DNA of 64,000 nt from an uncultured Dehalococcoidia bacterium (GCA_951812825.1 OX638324.1:2267141-2331140); one strand, 5' to 3'; positions 15,310 to 24,537 are shown, numbered from the stretch's first letter. Numbers and translations: made by a program. The notes: a model not told the origin generated them from the sequence alone.

Positions 15310-16623
15310 ATGTTTCCCCGGAACGTCTTCCCCACCACTTCTGAAGTCAACGAAGCCGGTCACCTGGTCATCGGTGGCTGCGACACCGTTGACCTCGCCG
15401 CCGAGTTCGGCACGCCGCTCTACATCTTCGACGATGCGACCCTTCGCGGTCGCTGCAGAAGCTTCGTCCAGGAGTTCAACAAGCGTTATCCCAACACCAC
15501 CGTCGCCTACGCCAGCAAGGCGTACGTTAACCCCGCAGTGGCGCAGATCTTCGCCGACGAGGGTCTGGGATTGGACGTGGTTTCCGGCGGTGAGCTGGCA
15601 GTGGCCCAGGCCATAAACTTCCCGAAGGAACTGGTCTACTTCCACGGCAGCAACAAGACCGCCGCCGAGCTGGAGCAGGCCGTGGAATGGAAGATTGGCC
15701 GCATTGTCATCGACAGCTTCCACGAGCTTGGATTACTGGAAGAAGTCGCCGCCTCTGCTGGCACTTCCCAGGACGTGCTGCTTCGGGTGTCGCCCAGCAT
15801 CGATCCCCACACCCACGAAAAGACCACCACCGGCGTCCTGGACAGCAAGTTCGGCTTCGCCATCGAAACCGGCCACGCCGCCGAGGCCGTCCGTCAGGCC
15901 GTGGCCGCGCCCCACCTGAACCTGAAGGGTCTTCACTTCCACCTCGGCTCCCCCATCTTCGAGCTGCAACCCTACCGTGACGGCGTCGAGGTTGTGCTGG
16001 AGTTCGCCGCTAGCATGAGAGAGGAGGGGCTGGACCTGCAGGAGTTCAGCCCGGGCGGCGGATTCGCCATAGCCTACACCGCCGACCAGAACCCGCCTAC
16101 CCCGGCGGACTACGCCGAGGCCATCATCGGCACCATGACCGCCGAATGCGACCGGCTGGGCCTGGACCTTCCCCACCTCACAATCGAGCCGGGCCGCGCC
16201 ATCGCCGGTCCCGCGGGCGTCGCCCTCTATCGGGTCGGCGCAGTCAAGGAGATTCCCGGTGTCCGCCGTTACGTGTCCGTGGACGGCGGCATGGGCGACA
16301 ATATCCGACCCGCCCTCTACGACGCCGCCTACGAGGCCGTCGTAGCCAACCGGGTGAACGACAGGGGCGAGCAGGTGGCCACCATCGCCGGTAAGTACTG
16401 CGAGTCCGGGGACGTTCTCATCAAGGACGTTCTGCTCCCCGCCATCGACGGCAGCGGCAAGGATCTCATCGCCATCCCCGCCTCCGGGGCCTACTGCATC
16501 CCCATGGCCAGCAACTACAACCTGAACCCCAAGCCGCCCATCGTCCTCGTCAACAACGGCCAGGCCCGCCTCATCCGCCGCCGCGAGACCTTCCAGGACC
16601 AAATGCTCCTCGATGTTGCCTAA
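15310..16623 (+). CDS. lysA: Diaminopimelate decarboxylase
   Basis: The enzyme decarboxylates meso-diaminopimelate to lysine with pyridoxal phosphate. The 437-residue protein shows the PLP-lysine region as YASKAYVNP (most homologues have YAxKAN), DVVSGGELAVA, GLHFHLGSPI, the phosphate-binding FSPGGGFAIAY, EPGRAI and the C-terminal CESGDVL that completes the active site of the partner subunit. Start ATG 15310 follows TAGGAGG at good spacing; the longer frame from 15217 covers non-coding sequence. It appears to be a single-gene unit ending at a family B palindrome. Confidence 0.95.
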   Translation: MFPRNVFPTTSEVNEAGHLVIGGCDTVDLAAEFGTPLYIFDDATLRGRCRSFVQEFNKRYPNTTVAYASKAYVNPAVAQIFADEGLGLDVVSGGELAVAQAINFPKELVYFHGSNKTAAELEQAVEWKIGRIVIDSFHELGLLEEVAASAGTSQDVLLRVSPSIDPHTHEKTTTGVLDSKFGFAIETGHAAEAVRQAVAAPHLNLKGLHFHLGSPIFELQPYRDGVEVVLEFAASMREEGLDLQEFSPGGGFAIAYTADQNPPTPADYAEAIIGTMTAECDRLGLDLPHLTIEPGRAIAGPAGVALYRVGAVKEIPGVRRYVSVDGGMGDNIRPALYDAAYEAVVANRVNDRGEQVATIAGKYCESGDVLIKDVLLPAIDGSGKDLIAIPASGAYCIPMASNYNLNPKPPIVLVNNGQARLIRRRETFQDQMLLDVA

Positions 16624-16644
16624 CCTCCCCGCGCCATCTTCCCG

Positions 16645-16675
16645 TCGGGGCGGGTTTCAAACCCGCCCTTGCCCC
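16645..16675 (+). repeat. Family B palindromic repeat, copy 5
   Basis: GGGCGGGTTTCAAACCCGCCC (16649-16669) is a perfect palindrome, followed by TTGCCCC. It lies between lysA and holB and could end lysA transcription. Confidence 0.85.
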
Positions 16676-16689
16676 TTCCCTCTAAACCC

Positions 16690-17715
16690 ATGTGGCACGT
16701 AGTAGGACAGGAAAACGCCACCAGAATCCTGGATTCCAGCCTGGCCACGGGGCGGCTCTCCCACGCCTACCTCTTCGCAGGCCCGCCCCACGTGGGCAAG
16801 ACCACCCTGGCCCTGGATCTGGCTTGCGCCGTCAACTGCGTCACCGTAGAGGACTCTCTTCCGTGCCAGGACTGCATCCAGTGCCGTCGAATTTCCAGTG
16901 GGCATCACGCCGACGTCAGGCTCATCGGCCTCCGGCGACAGGAGGAAGGGTCGAGGCGAAGGGAGTTGGGCATCAGCGAGATACGTTCCGTCACCAACCA
17001 GTCGCATCTGAAGCCTTACGAAGGTGCCTCCCGGGTCTTTATCTTCGAAGATGCCGAGACCATGAGCGAGGAGGCGGCCAACGCCCTTCTGAAAACCTTG
17101 GAGGAGCCTCCTCCTCAGACTCTGCTTATTCTTCTTACGTCCCAGGAAGACCGGCTTCTGCCGACCATCAAGTCCCGGTGCAGCCGTATAGAGCTTAAGC
17201 CCATGGCGGAAGACCCCCTAGCCCGCTACCTGGAGGAGACTCGCGGCGTGGAGACCGAACAGGCCCCGCTTCTGGCCCGGTTGTCGAAGGGGTGTCTGGG
17301 CTGGGCGCTGACGGCCCTTGAGGACCCGCTGGTGCTGGAACGACGTACCACGGAGCTGGACCGTCTTATCGGCCTGCTGGGAGCAACCGTCGAGCAGCGC
17401 TTCCACGCCGCCTCCGACGTGGCAAACCTCTACTACCGAGACCGGGAGGAGGCCCTTGAGACCCTGGACATCTGGCTGAGCTGGTGGAGGGACCTGCTGG
17501 TGCTCAGGGAGACAGGTCTGGAGTGGGTCTACAACCAGGACTATTCGGAGCAGTTGCAGGAGTGGAAGTCCGCCTACACCCCCGGCCAGATAGCCGGATT
17601 CATCGGAGCGATGGCCAGGACTGTCGAGGCGCTGAACAGCAACGTAAACGCCCGGCTGGCCCTCGAATCTCTCATGCTATCCCTCCCCGCCCCCGCCAGA
17701 ACCCCCTCCCCATAA
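16690..17715 (+). CDS. holB: DNA polymerase III delta prime subunit
   Basis: This clamp-loader subunit has 341 residues. It shows GPPHVGKTTLALDLA as the P-loop (about 30), a zinc-module cysteine set (CVTVEDSLPCQDCIQCRR), DAETMSEEAANALLKTLEEPPPQ and the SRC motif (KSRCSRIEL). These match HolB/DnaX-like AAA+ proteins. The start MWHVVGQ at 16690 matches the usual family beginning; the in-frame ATG at 16669 would translate the palindrome next door. It functions at the replication fork with DnaX, HolA and the beta clamp. Confidence 0.92.
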   Translation: MWHVVGQENATRILDSSLATGRLSHAYLFAGPPHVGKTTLALDLACAVNCVTVEDSLPCQDCIQCRRISSGHHADVRLIGLRRQEEGSRRRELGISEIRSVTNQSHLKPYEGASRVFIFEDAETMSEEAANALLKTLEEPPPQTLLILLTSQEDRLLPTIKSRCSRIELKPMAEDPLARYLEETRGVETEQAPLLARLSKGCLGWALTALEDPLVLERRTTELDRLIGLLGATVEQRFHAASDVANLYYRDREEALETLDIWLSWWRDLLVLRETGLEWVYNQDYSEQLQEWKSAYTPGQIAGFIGAMARTVEALNSNVNARLALESLMLSLPAPARTPSP

Positions 17716-17750
17716 CCCCCAAGCCCCTAAACCCTTCCCGCTCTACCCAC

Positions 17751-17788
17751 ATGTCATTCTGAGGAGGCTCCGCGACGAAGAATCTCGC
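17751..17788 (+). repeat. Family A dispersed repeat, copy 5
   Basis: The unit runs from ATGTCATTCTGAGGAGG to CGACGAAGAATCTCGCC. It lies between the convergent holB and HNH genes and is followed by a fragment CACTCCCGCGCAGGCTGGAG near 17813. Confidence 0.9.
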
Positions 17789-17856
17789 CCCCGGTTGACG
17801 CCTCCCCAATCCTCACTCCCGCGCAGGCTGGAGTCCATCCCTCCCGTTACCCATCC

Positions 17857-18366
17857 TCACCCAATCTCCCAGGGAATAAACTTCTTCCATTCGTCGAGAA
17901 TGGTCCGTCCGTGGAGCACGTAGTAGGGGCTGGGATACGGGGCCTTGGGCACCTTCAGCAGCTTCATACCCGCTTGCTGGGGCGTACGTCCCGCCTTCCG
18001 GTGGTTGCAGGGAATGCAGGCGCTGACGATATTCTCCCACGTCTGCGTCCCGCCCTGACGACGCGGCCTCACGTGGTCCATGGTAAGCTCCAAATTCCGC
18101 TGGCCGCAGTACTGGCACGTGTGACGGTCCCGGAGCAACACTTCCTTCTTTGAGAGCTTGCGCTTAACGAAGGGCCGCTTGACCATGTAGACCAGGCGAA
18201 TTATGCAGGGGAGGTCGAAAACCTGTGTGGCGGACCTCACTTGTCCTCGTCCGTTCTCCAAAAGCTCCGCCTTGCCGCGAAAGATGAGCAGCAGGGCGCG
18301 ACGGGCGTTGCAGACGTTAATCGGCTCGTAGTTAAGGTTGAGAACTAGGACGGGAGAGCTCAGCAT
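17857..18366 (-). CDS. HNH endonuclease family protein
   Basis: The 169-residue protein has a complete HNH module: CQYCG, then LTMDHVRPRRQGG with the catalytic His, WENIVSACIPCNHRKAG with the Asn and the second CxxC. The N-terminal ~70 residues (VLVLNLNYEPINVCNARRAL) match the common bacterial type in which the HNH fold follows a short beta region. This type is widespread in bacteria and cyanobacteria, and its cellular role is not settled. It stands 9 bases after the PAP2 gene in the same direction. Confidence 0.9.
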   Translation of the reverse strand: MLSSPVLVLNLNYEPINVCNARRALLLIFRGKAELLENGRGQVRSATQVFDLPCIIRLVYMVKRPFVKRKLSKKEVLLRDRHTCQYCGQRNLELTMDHVRPRRQGGTQTWENIVSACIPCNHRKAGRTPQQAGMKLLKVPKAPYPSPYYVLHGRTILDEWKKFIPWEIG

Positions 18367-18375
18367 TTGAGGCCA

Positions 18376-19110
18376 TTATAGATGCGAAAAGTCCGCTTTT
18401 CCACCGCCTCCTTCCCTCCCTTCCCCCTTGATGGGAGAAGATTGAGATGGGGGTGATTCACCCCTCAGCCGTGAACGAAGCGGCAAGCAAACGGCAATGA
18501 TAACCCAGAGAAAAACTCCGCCATATAACCACGCGCCAAGAATGTCCGTGGGCCAGTGAACCCCAATGTAGATGCGTGAATAGCTCACAATCGCAATCAT
18601 CAGGACTAGTCCCGCCTGCAAGGCGAGACGCAGCCTTCCGGGCCGCAGGTAAACGTGGCAGACATACGCAATGAACCCGAAGAACAGCACGGCGTGAAGC
18701 GTGGTGCCGCTGGGGAAGCCGGGACTTGGCGAAATGGTAGTCCACTCCTGCGGCAGTAATATCGGGCGATCCCTGTCGATGACCTCCCGCAAGCCCAAGG
18801 TGAAAAATTCCAGGGGAATTATCAGCAGGCAGGCCAGCGCCTCTGCACGCCGCTTCCGCACCCATAGAACGGCGCTCAACGCCAATGCCGACGCGACAAT
18901 AACCCAGCGTCTGCCCAGCCAATCCAACGCCTGCGATATGCGGTCTAGAAGCGGAAACTCCGCATTTCGAACAGCCTCCAATATCGGCTCTTCCCCAGAC
19001 AATGGGGACGCGACGGATACCAACATAGAAAGGCCCGCTGCCGCGGCCGCAAGTCCGAGCGGAATAAACAGCCAACTCCTAGACCCGATTCCTTGTGCTG
19101 CCCAACGCAA
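18376..19110 (-). CDS. PAP2-family membrane phosphatase
   Basis: This 244-residue multi-pass membrane protein carries the PAP2 motifs: LREVIDRDRP (KxxxxxxRP type), FPSGTTLH where the usual PSGH histidine is Thr, and SRIYIGVHWPTD with the catalytic His and Asp. About six helices are visible. It would dephosphorylate lipid phosphates such as phosphatidate or undecaprenyl diphosphate. The last ~25 residues (SPPSQSSPIKGEGREGG) are encoded by a family C repeat. The start is TTG 19110 after GGGAGGAG at long spacing and is uncertain. It is divergent from cmk. Confidence 0.85.
   Translation of the reverse strand: MRWAAQGIGSRSWLFIPLGLAAAAAGLSMLVSVASPLSGEEPILEAVRNAEFPLLDRISQALDWLGRRWVIVASALALSAVLWVRKRRAEALACLLIIPLEFFTLGLREVIDRDRPILLPQEWTTISPSPGFPSGTTLHAVLFFGFIAYVCHVYLRPGRLRLALQAGLVLMIAIVSYSRIYIGVHWPTDILGAWLYGGVFLWVIIAVCLPLRSRLRGESPPSQSSPIKGEGREGGGGKADFSHL
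18412..18460 (-). repeat. Family C repeat, copy 3
   Basis: CTTCCCTCCCTTCCCCCTTG, then ATGGGAGAAGATTGAGATGGGGGTGA. It forms the C-terminal codons of the PAP2 gene. Confidence 0.75.
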
Positions 19111-19157
19111 AATGGTCTTAAGCTCCTCCCTATCCGGTGCTGGTACGCTTGGCCAGA

Positions 19158-19166
19158 TGCTATAAT
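19158..19166 (+). promoter_or_regulatory. Extended -10 promoter for cmk
   Basis: TGCTATAAT is an extended -10 (TGn-TATAAT) 14 bases before the TTG at 19181. No -35 stands out. The resulting leader would be very short. Confidence 0.5.
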
Positions 19167-19180
19167 AATTCCCACAGCCC

Positions 19181-19870
19181 TTGCCAGTTCATCCTGTGAA
19201 TACGCTCTTGCCCAAACCGAACCTGATAGCCATCGACGGCGCCGTGGCTACAGGCAAAAGTGTGGTTGGGCGGAGTCTGGCGCAGCGGCTCGGCTACCGA
19301 TTTCTCGACACCGGCGCCATGTATCGGGCCGTCACCTGGCTGGCAATGGAGCGTGGTGTGCACCACCAAGACGAGGAGTCCCTGACAGAACTTGCCGGCG
19401 CTTCCTGCTTCACGATGTCTGAGGAAGGTGACCAGTTGCTCGTAGATGGCGAGCTCCTGCCTTTGGAGGAACACCGTGCCCGCATCGATCAGTTGGTATC
19501 GCCCGTCAGCAAGGTTCCCGGCGTTCGGGAAGCTCTGGTGCGTAAGCAGCGCCGGATAGCGTCGGAAGGAAACATAGTGGTGGCAGGACGGGACATCGGC
19601 ACTGTGGTCGCGCCGCAAGCGACGGTGAAACTCTTCTTCCAAGCCTCCACCGTCGAGCGGGCCAGGAGACGTTACAAGGAGCTTGTGGAAAAGGGAAAGC
19701 AGATAGATTACACCCGGGTGCTAAGGGACTTGGAAGCCAGGGACAGGATCGACTCAGAGCGGGCTCACTCTCCCCTCCGTCCAGCGGCCGACGCTCGCAT
19801 CATCGACAGCGATCGCCTTACGGTCGAACAAGTGACGGAGCAGGCCTTGGCGATAATCGAGGAGGGGTAG
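19181..19870 (+). CDS. cmk: Cytidylate kinase
   Basis: This kinase phosphorylates CMP and dCMP with ATP. The 229-residue protein has the P-loop variant IDGAVATGKSVVGRSLA, FLDTGAMYRAVTW for substrate binding, VVAGRDIGTVVAP and the lid region RARRRYKEL, then ARDRIDSERAHSPLR. The usual GPAGSGKS is here GAVATGKS. The start could be TTG 19181 or GTG 19196; neither has a strong ribosome binding site. It ends 1 base before plsC, so the two form an operon, which is a common pairing. Confidence 0.93.
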   Translation: MPVHPVNTLLPKPNLIAIDGAVATGKSVVGRSLAQRLGYRFLDTGAMYRAVTWLAMERGVHHQDEESLTELAGASCFTMSEEGDQLLVDGELLPLEEHRARIDQLVSPVSKVPGVREALVRKQRRIASEGNIVVAGRDIGTVVAPQATVKLFFQASTVERARRRYKELVEKGKQIDYTRVLRDLEARDRIDSERAHSPLRPAADARIIDSDRLTVEQVTEQALAIIEEG

Positions 19871-19871
19871 C

Positions 19872-20579
19872 GTGGTGCTGTACGAGTTGGGAACGGCCGT
19901 TGCGCGCTTGCAATTCACCCTCTTCTCCCGCTGGAAAGTGGAAGGGCAAGAGTCCATCCCTCCCAGGGGGCCGCTGATAATCGCCGCAAACCACCTCAGC
20001 AACGCAGACCCGCCGGTGGTGGTGGCCAGCTCCAACAGAAAGCTGCACTCTCTGGCCAAGGAGGGGCTGTTCAAGACCCCCGTGGGGGCCTGGTTTTTCT
20101 CTCGCTGTTACGCCCATCCCGTCAAAGAGGGACAGGTGGAACGGACGGCCCTGCGGTGGGCGTTAAGGGTTCTGGAACGGGATGGCGCCCTGCTGGTGTT
20201 CCCCGAAGGGGCAAGAAGCCGCACAAGCGGGCTTCAGCCGGCCATGCCGGGAATTGGGTACCTGGCCTTCAAGTCGCAAGCTCCGGTGCTGCCCGTGGCC
20301 GTCACGGGCACTGAGCACATCCCCGGCTACTGGCGTATCGCCTTTCCCTTCTGCAAAATGAACGTGAGGTTTGGCGAACCATTCACTCTGCCCGCCATAG
20401 AGGGCAGGCTGAGCCGGGAGATTCTCCAGCAGGGAGCTGACATGGTGATGGAGAGAATAGCCCAGCTGCTGCCCCCTGGATACCGGGGCCACTACTCCAC
20501 CGCAAACATTTCAACGCCTCATTCTGAACCGGACGAAGCGACCCCCTCATGTCATTCTGAACGGAACGCAGCGGAGTGA
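19872..20579 (+). CDS. plsC: 1-acyl-glycerol-3-phosphate acyltransferase with repeat tail
   Basis: This membrane-associated enzyme adds the second acyl chain in phosphatidic acid synthesis. The 235 residues include NHLSNADPP (HxxxxD catalytic pair), the FPEGARSR motif and PVLPVAVTGTEHIPG. The GTG start at 19872 follows cmk's stop immediately, with GAGGAGGGG overlapping the cmk end. The last ~20 codons (HSEPDEATPS and beyond) are encoded by two degenerate family A repeats (20519-20588). The natural C-terminus has therefore been extended. Confidence 0.92.
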   Translation: MVLYELGTAVARLQFTLFSRWKVEGQESIPPRGPLIIAANHLSNADPPVVVASSNRKLHSLAKEGLFKTPVGAWFFSRCYAHPVKEGQVERTALRWALRVLERDGALLVFPEGARSRTSGLQPAMPGIGYLAFKSQAPVLPVAVTGTEHIPGYWRIAFPFCKMNVRFGEPFTLPAIEGRLSREILQQGADMVMERIAQLLPPGYRGHYSTANISTPHSEPDEATPSCHSERNAAE

Positions 20580-20588
20580 AGAATCTCG
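20549..20588 (+). repeat. Family A repeat, variant copy 6
   Basis: The unit runs from CATGTCATTCTGAACGG to GGAGTGAAGAATCTCGCC; the middle differs (ACGGAACGCAGC). A half copy, CATTCTGAACCGGACGAAGC, precedes it at 20519. It encodes the end of plsC. Confidence 0.85.
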
Positions 20589-20664
20589 CCCCCACAACCC
20601 CAATGTCCTCCAAACAATCCCTACTAAGTCCAGTCCTCGTAACCCGTAGCTTAAGGAGACCTGA

Positions 20665-21063
20665 ATGAGGATCTATCTGGCGGGAAACATGCACACCGAT
20701 TGGCGGGAAAAAGTCGCCTCCGCCATAGGCGGCTGTGAATTTCTGTGGCCCCACAAGTACCCCAAGCACGGCGGATCCAGAGGCAAGGGGGCCGACGTAT
20801 TCTTTCCGAGGGACGTTACGCTGCTCAAGTCGGCAAACCTGGTCTTCTGCGTTATCGAGGATGAAGGCAGGAATATCGGCACGGCGGCGGAAGTCGGAAT
20901 GGCCTATGCGTGGAACAAGCCGGTGGTGCTGGTGAACCTCTGCCCGGACATCCCCAGCTTCTACTTCCTGGAGAAGGCCTCCACAACCGTTTGCTACAGC
21001 CTGGAGGACGGGCTGGAAATTCTGCGATTCCTCACCGCCGACGGCCCCGTCAGCGCCGCCTAG
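20665..21063 (+). CDS. Nucleoside 2-deoxyribosyltransferase-like protein
   Basis: The 132-residue protein has RIYLAGNMHTDW at the N-terminus, ADLVFCVIEDE-like SANLVFCVIEDEGRNIGTAAEVGMAYAWNKPVV and a short C-terminal helix. The Asp/Glu-GTAxExGxAxAxxKP pattern is that of the NDT/blasticidin-type deoxyribosyltransferase superfamily, in which a Glu acts as nucleophile. The real substrate is not known; such small members are often salvage or DNA-modification enzymes. AAGGAG precedes ATG 20665. It stands alone between plsC and dnaG. Confidence 0.75.
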   Translation: MRIYLAGNMHTDWREKVASAIGGCEFLWPHKYPKHGGSRGKGADVFFPRDVTLLKSANLVFCVIEDEGRNIGTAAEVGMAYAWNKPVVLVNLCPDIPSFYFLEKASTTVCYSLEDGLEILRFLTADGPVSAA

Positions 21064-21179
21064 GCCCTTCCGGCGTCCGCGTCTTTGACAAACTGGGCCT
21101 TGAGCAAGGGTATACAATTGACTGCACATAACGTAAGGTTACTCGCATCTCCATTTGCAGGTAGAATTCATCCAAATCC

Positions 21180-22961
21180 ATGACCGTCGTCGATGACATA
21201 AAGGCAAAGCTGGACGTCGCAGACCTGATATCCGGCTACGTTACTCTCCAGAAGTCCGGAGCCAGCTTCAAGGGTCTGTGTCCCTTCCACACGGAAAGGA
21301 CGCCGTCCTTCTTCGTGTTCCCCAACCGGCAGAGCTGGCGGTGCTTCGGGGCCTGCGCCACGGGTGGCGACGTTTTCTCCTTCTACATGCAGCGGGAGAA
21401 CGTGGACTTCCGTCAGGCCCTCCAGGACCTGGCCCGGATGACGGGCACGGAGCTCCCTTCCAGGCGGAGACGGAAGAGTGAAGACCCTCTCTTCAAACTA
21501 ATCGAGGCGGCTGCGAAGTTCTTTACCCGCAATCTAGCCTCGTCGGAGGGCACGGAAGCCCGGGCCTACGTGGAGGAACGGGGCATCACCCCCGAAACCG
21601 CCGTCAAGTTCCAGCTTGGCCTCAGCCCAAACGACGGCTCCGCCCTGCGGCGTCATCTGCTTTCTCTGGGATATACGGAGGGCCAGCTCTCCCTCGCAGG
21701 GCTGGTTTCCCAGCCTCAGGAGGGAGCGGGACAGGACCTGTTTCGCCGCCGACTAATCTTCCCCATCTGGGACGCCGAAGGTCGCATGGTTGGCTTTGGC
21801 GGGCGCGCCCTCGACGATTCGATGCCCAAGTATCTGAACTCGCGCCAGGGACCGATCTTTGACAAGAGCAAGATTCTCTTTGGCTTCCACCTCGCCAGGG
21901 AGTCCATCAGAAACGGCGGCACGGCGGTTGTGGTTGAAGGTTACATGGACGCCATCATGGCCCACCAGAACGGCTTCGACAACGTTGTCGCCTCTATGGG
22001 CACGGCCCTGACGAGCTACCAGACGGACCTCTTGCGCTCGACCAGCGAAGTGGTTATGGCCCTCGACCCCGACGCCGCCGGAAAGGAGGCGACCTTTCGG
22101 AGCCTCGAATCTACTTGGAAAGTGATGCAGGGACAGAAAGTTTCCGAAACGCGGCAAGGTAGTACCGTTTATCGCCGGCCCGGCGGCCCGACCCTGAAGA
22201 TCGCTCCGCTTCCGGCGGGAAGAGATCCGGACGACATTATCCGGGAGGACCACGCAGAGTGGGAGCGGCTCACGAGGGAAACGCAGCCGGTGTTTGAGTT
22301 TCTGCTTCAGGCTTACGCCCGCCGCTTCGACATCTCCACCCCCCAGGGCAAGTCCGATATGGCCGGGGCCGTTTCCCATCTTGTATATGCGGCGAACGAT
22401 CCCTTCGAGCAGGACCGGCACGTCCGAATTCTGGCGGAAGTCCTGGACGTTCCCGAATCCACGCTGAAAGCCAGAATAGACAGCCCCCGCCCCCAGAGAG
22501 CGGTCCGTCGACCGCGCCGGCCCGATGCGGCGGTGGCCACGCCCTTCAAACAGCTTGAGCGCGACCCACTGGAGGAGCATTGCCTGGCCCTCCTGCTGCA
22601 AAACCCCGACATGACGGACATGGCCTCCGGCCTCCGCTCAGAGATGTTTCAACGCGTCGAGAATAGAGAACTGTTTACAAACTGGCTGCGAGGTATCACA
22701 ATAGAGTTACTGGATGAGGGAATTCGCAGCCATCTCGATTATCTGACCGCCAAGCCGCTTCCGCCCACCGACCGCAAGGAGTTAGAGGCGGACCTGTTCC
22801 AGTGCGTTCACCGCCTGCAGGAACGTCGGCTTCGGCAGTTAAAGGTGGAGGAAGGCCTGCGTCTTTCTGACGTTGGCCCGAATGAGTTCAGTCAATTCGA
22901 GGAGGAGATTCTGAAGATTAACAGCGACATGGAAGCTCTCTTTAGAGCCAGGAGCGTGTGA
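21180..22961 (+). CDS. dnaG: DNA primase
   Basis: DNA primase synthesises RNA primers at the replication fork. The 593-residue protein has the N-terminal zinc domain ([11 protein letters not shown], then [12 protein letters not shown]), the RNA polymerase core and a TOPRIM domain ([28 protein letters not shown]), with a C-terminal helicase-interacting region. The second zinc pair is C-x3-C (CFGAC), whereas most primases have C-x2-C. It lies 4 bases before rpoD, so the classic macromolecular-synthesis pairing is kept. Confidence 0.96.
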   Translation: MTVVDDIKAKLDVADLISGYVTLQKSGASFKGLCPFHTERTPSFFVFPNRQSWRCFGACATGGDVFSFYMQRENVDFRQALQDLARMTGTELPSRRRRKSEDPLFKLIEAAAKFFTRNLASSEGTEARAYVEERGITPETAVKFQLGLSPNDGSALRRHLLSLGYTEGQLSLAGLVSQPQEGAGQDLFRRRLIFPIWDAEGRMVGFGGRALDDSMPKYLNSRQGPIFDKSKILFGFHLARESIRNGGTAVVVEGYMDAIMAHQNGFDNVVASMGTALTSYQTDLLRSTSEVVMALDPDAAGKEATFRSLESTWKVMQGQKVSETRQGSTVYRRPGGPTLKIAPLPAGRDPDDIIREDHAEWERLTRETQPVFEFLLQAYARRFDISTPQGKSDMAGAVSHLVYAANDPFEQDRHVRILAEVLDVPESTLKARIDSPRPQRAVRRPRRPDAAVATPFKQLERDPLEEHCLALLLQNPDMTDMASGLRSEMFQRVENRELFTNWLRGITIELLDEGIRSHLDYLTAKPLPPTDRKELEADLFQCVHRLQERRLRQLKVEEGLRLSDVGPNEFSQFEEEILKINSDMEALFRARSV

Positions 22962-22965
22962 ATAT

Positions 22966-24528
22966 ATGGTAAGCACAAGAAAGAAGCGGGGGACCCGCAA
23001 GGCGGACGAAGAGTATCTGGAATCTGTGGCCAACGGCCAGGATGCCGGTGAGACCGTCAACGGGCTGGGCGTCGATAGCGCCGCAGCAAAGGCCTTGGAG
23101 GTAATACCCACCGCCATAACCACCGCCAACGTGGATTCCGGAGATGACTCCCTCGAAGGCGGAGCAGGGCCTCTCAAGATAGTCGTACCGCCCTACGCCG
23201 TGCAGATCCAGGCCGAAGACCCCGATTGGGAGCCGGACCTGGAAGGCGCCGAAGTGCTGGACGATCCGGTTCGGATGTATCTGCGGGAAATCGGGCGGGT
23301 CCAACTGCTGACCTCCGAGGACGAACGGGTCCTCGCCCGCAGCATGGAGGGTGGCAAGCACCTGGACGAGTTGGAGGAGGAGCTTAACGAAGGTTCCGGC
23401 CGGCCCGTTCCGGCTTGGGAGATGAGCATTGCGTTGCTGAAAAGGCTGGTTGGCGCCGAGCCCCTGGTTATCTCTCTGGGTCGACGCCTTGGCATCTGCG
23501 AGGATCTCACCCTCTTTGCCATAATCACCAACCGGGAGGTGCGGGACGCCATCGACGTGCTGCTGGACCCGGAGTTGATGGAGAGGGTGGCCGGCGACCT
23601 GGACTGGGAGATGACGGAAGTGGAGAAGGCCATCATCCAACTCTCTCTGGATAGCTGGGTGTTGCCGCCGGAAAGCGCCAATGTCCTCGGCGATTGCAAC
23701 TTGGGCCAGCTGCGTTCAAAGCTGGAAAACAATAGCAGCCCGTCGCGGCTGAGACGCGTGGACCCGCGGCTCCGGTATCACATCATGCGCATCAGGACTG
23801 AAGCCTTCAGGTCGCAGCAGCACCTGACGGAGGCCAACCTGAGGCTCGTGGTCAGCGTTGCAAAGAAGTACATCGGGCGGGGCATGTCCCTGCTGGACCT
23901 GATCCAGGAAGGGAACATCGGGCTGATCCGCGCAGTGGAGAAGTTCGACTACCGCAAGGGATACAAGTTCAGCACCTACGCCACCTGGTGGATTCGACAG
24001 GCTATAACCAGGGCAATCGCCGACCAGGCGCGGACCATTCGCATTCCCGTTCACATGGTTGAGACCATCAACAAGCTCATGCGACACAACCGCCGGTTGC
24101 TCCAGGACTTTGGGCGTGAGCCGAGCCCGGAGGAGATTGGCCGCGAGATGGACCTGACGCCGGAGCGCGTGGAGGAGATCATCAAGATTTCCCAGGAGCC
24201 TGTTTCCCTCCAGACCCCCATCGGCGAGGAGGAGGACAGCCACCTCGGAGACTTCATCGAGGACCAGAGCGCACCGGCACCCTCCGACGCCGCATCCTTC
24301 CAGTTGCTTAAGGAGCAGATTAGCGACGTTCTCCATACGTTGACGGACAGGGAGCGGCGCGTGCTTCAGCTGCGCTTCGGCCTGGAAGACGGAAGGAGCC
24401 GTACTCTGGAAGAAGTGGGCCGAGAGTTCGGCGTTACCAGGGAGCGTATCAGGCAGATTGAGGCGAAAGCCCTGCGGAAGCTGCGGCATCCGACCCGGTC
24501 GAAGCGGCTGAAGGACTTCCTGGAATAA
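22966..24528 (+). CDS. rpoD: Primary sigma factor RpoD (sigma-70)
   Basis: The protein has 520 residues. Region 1.2 ([21 protein letters not shown]) is followed by a non-conserved insertion of about 150 residues. Region 2 ([20 protein letters not shown], then [13 protein letters not shown]) recognises the -10 box. Region 3 and region 4 ([13 protein letters not shown], then [16 protein letters not shown]) recognise the -35. The N-terminus is short and lacks an obvious region 1.1. The extended -10 promoters noted elsewhere in the window fit a sigma of this class. It is co-transcribed with dnaG. Confidence 0.96.
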   Translation: MVSTRKKRGTRKADEEYLESVANGQDAGETVNGLGVDSAAAKALEVIPTAITTANVDSGDDSLEGGAGPLKIVVPPYAVQIQAEDPDWEPDLEGAEVLDDPVRMYLREIGRVQLLTSEDERVLARSMEGGKHLDELEEELNEGSGRPVPAWEMSIALLKRLVGAEPLVISLGRRLGICEDLTLFAIITNREVRDAIDVLLDPELMERVAGDLDWEMTEVEKAIIQLSLDSWVLPPESANVLGDCNLGQLRSKLENNSSPSRLRRVDPRLRYHIMRIRTEAFRSQQHLTEANLRLVVSVAKKYIGRGMSLLDLIQEGNIGLIRAVEKFDYRKGYKFSTYATWWIRQAITRAIADQARTIRIPVHMVETINKLMRHNRRLLQDFGREPSPEEIGREMDLTPERVEEIIKISQEPVSLQTPIGEEEDSHLGDFIEDQSAPAPSDAASFQLLKEQISDVLHTLTDRERRVLQLRFGLEDGRSRTLEEVGREFGVTRERIRQIEAKALRKLRHPTRSKRLKDFLE

Positions 24529-24537
24529 CCTCCCGGG

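Noticed and set aside
2731-20588. CRISPR-like array from the repeated ATTCTGAG units
   Set aside because: Copies are 1-9 kb apart, not evenly spaced with short spacers, and no cas gene is present.
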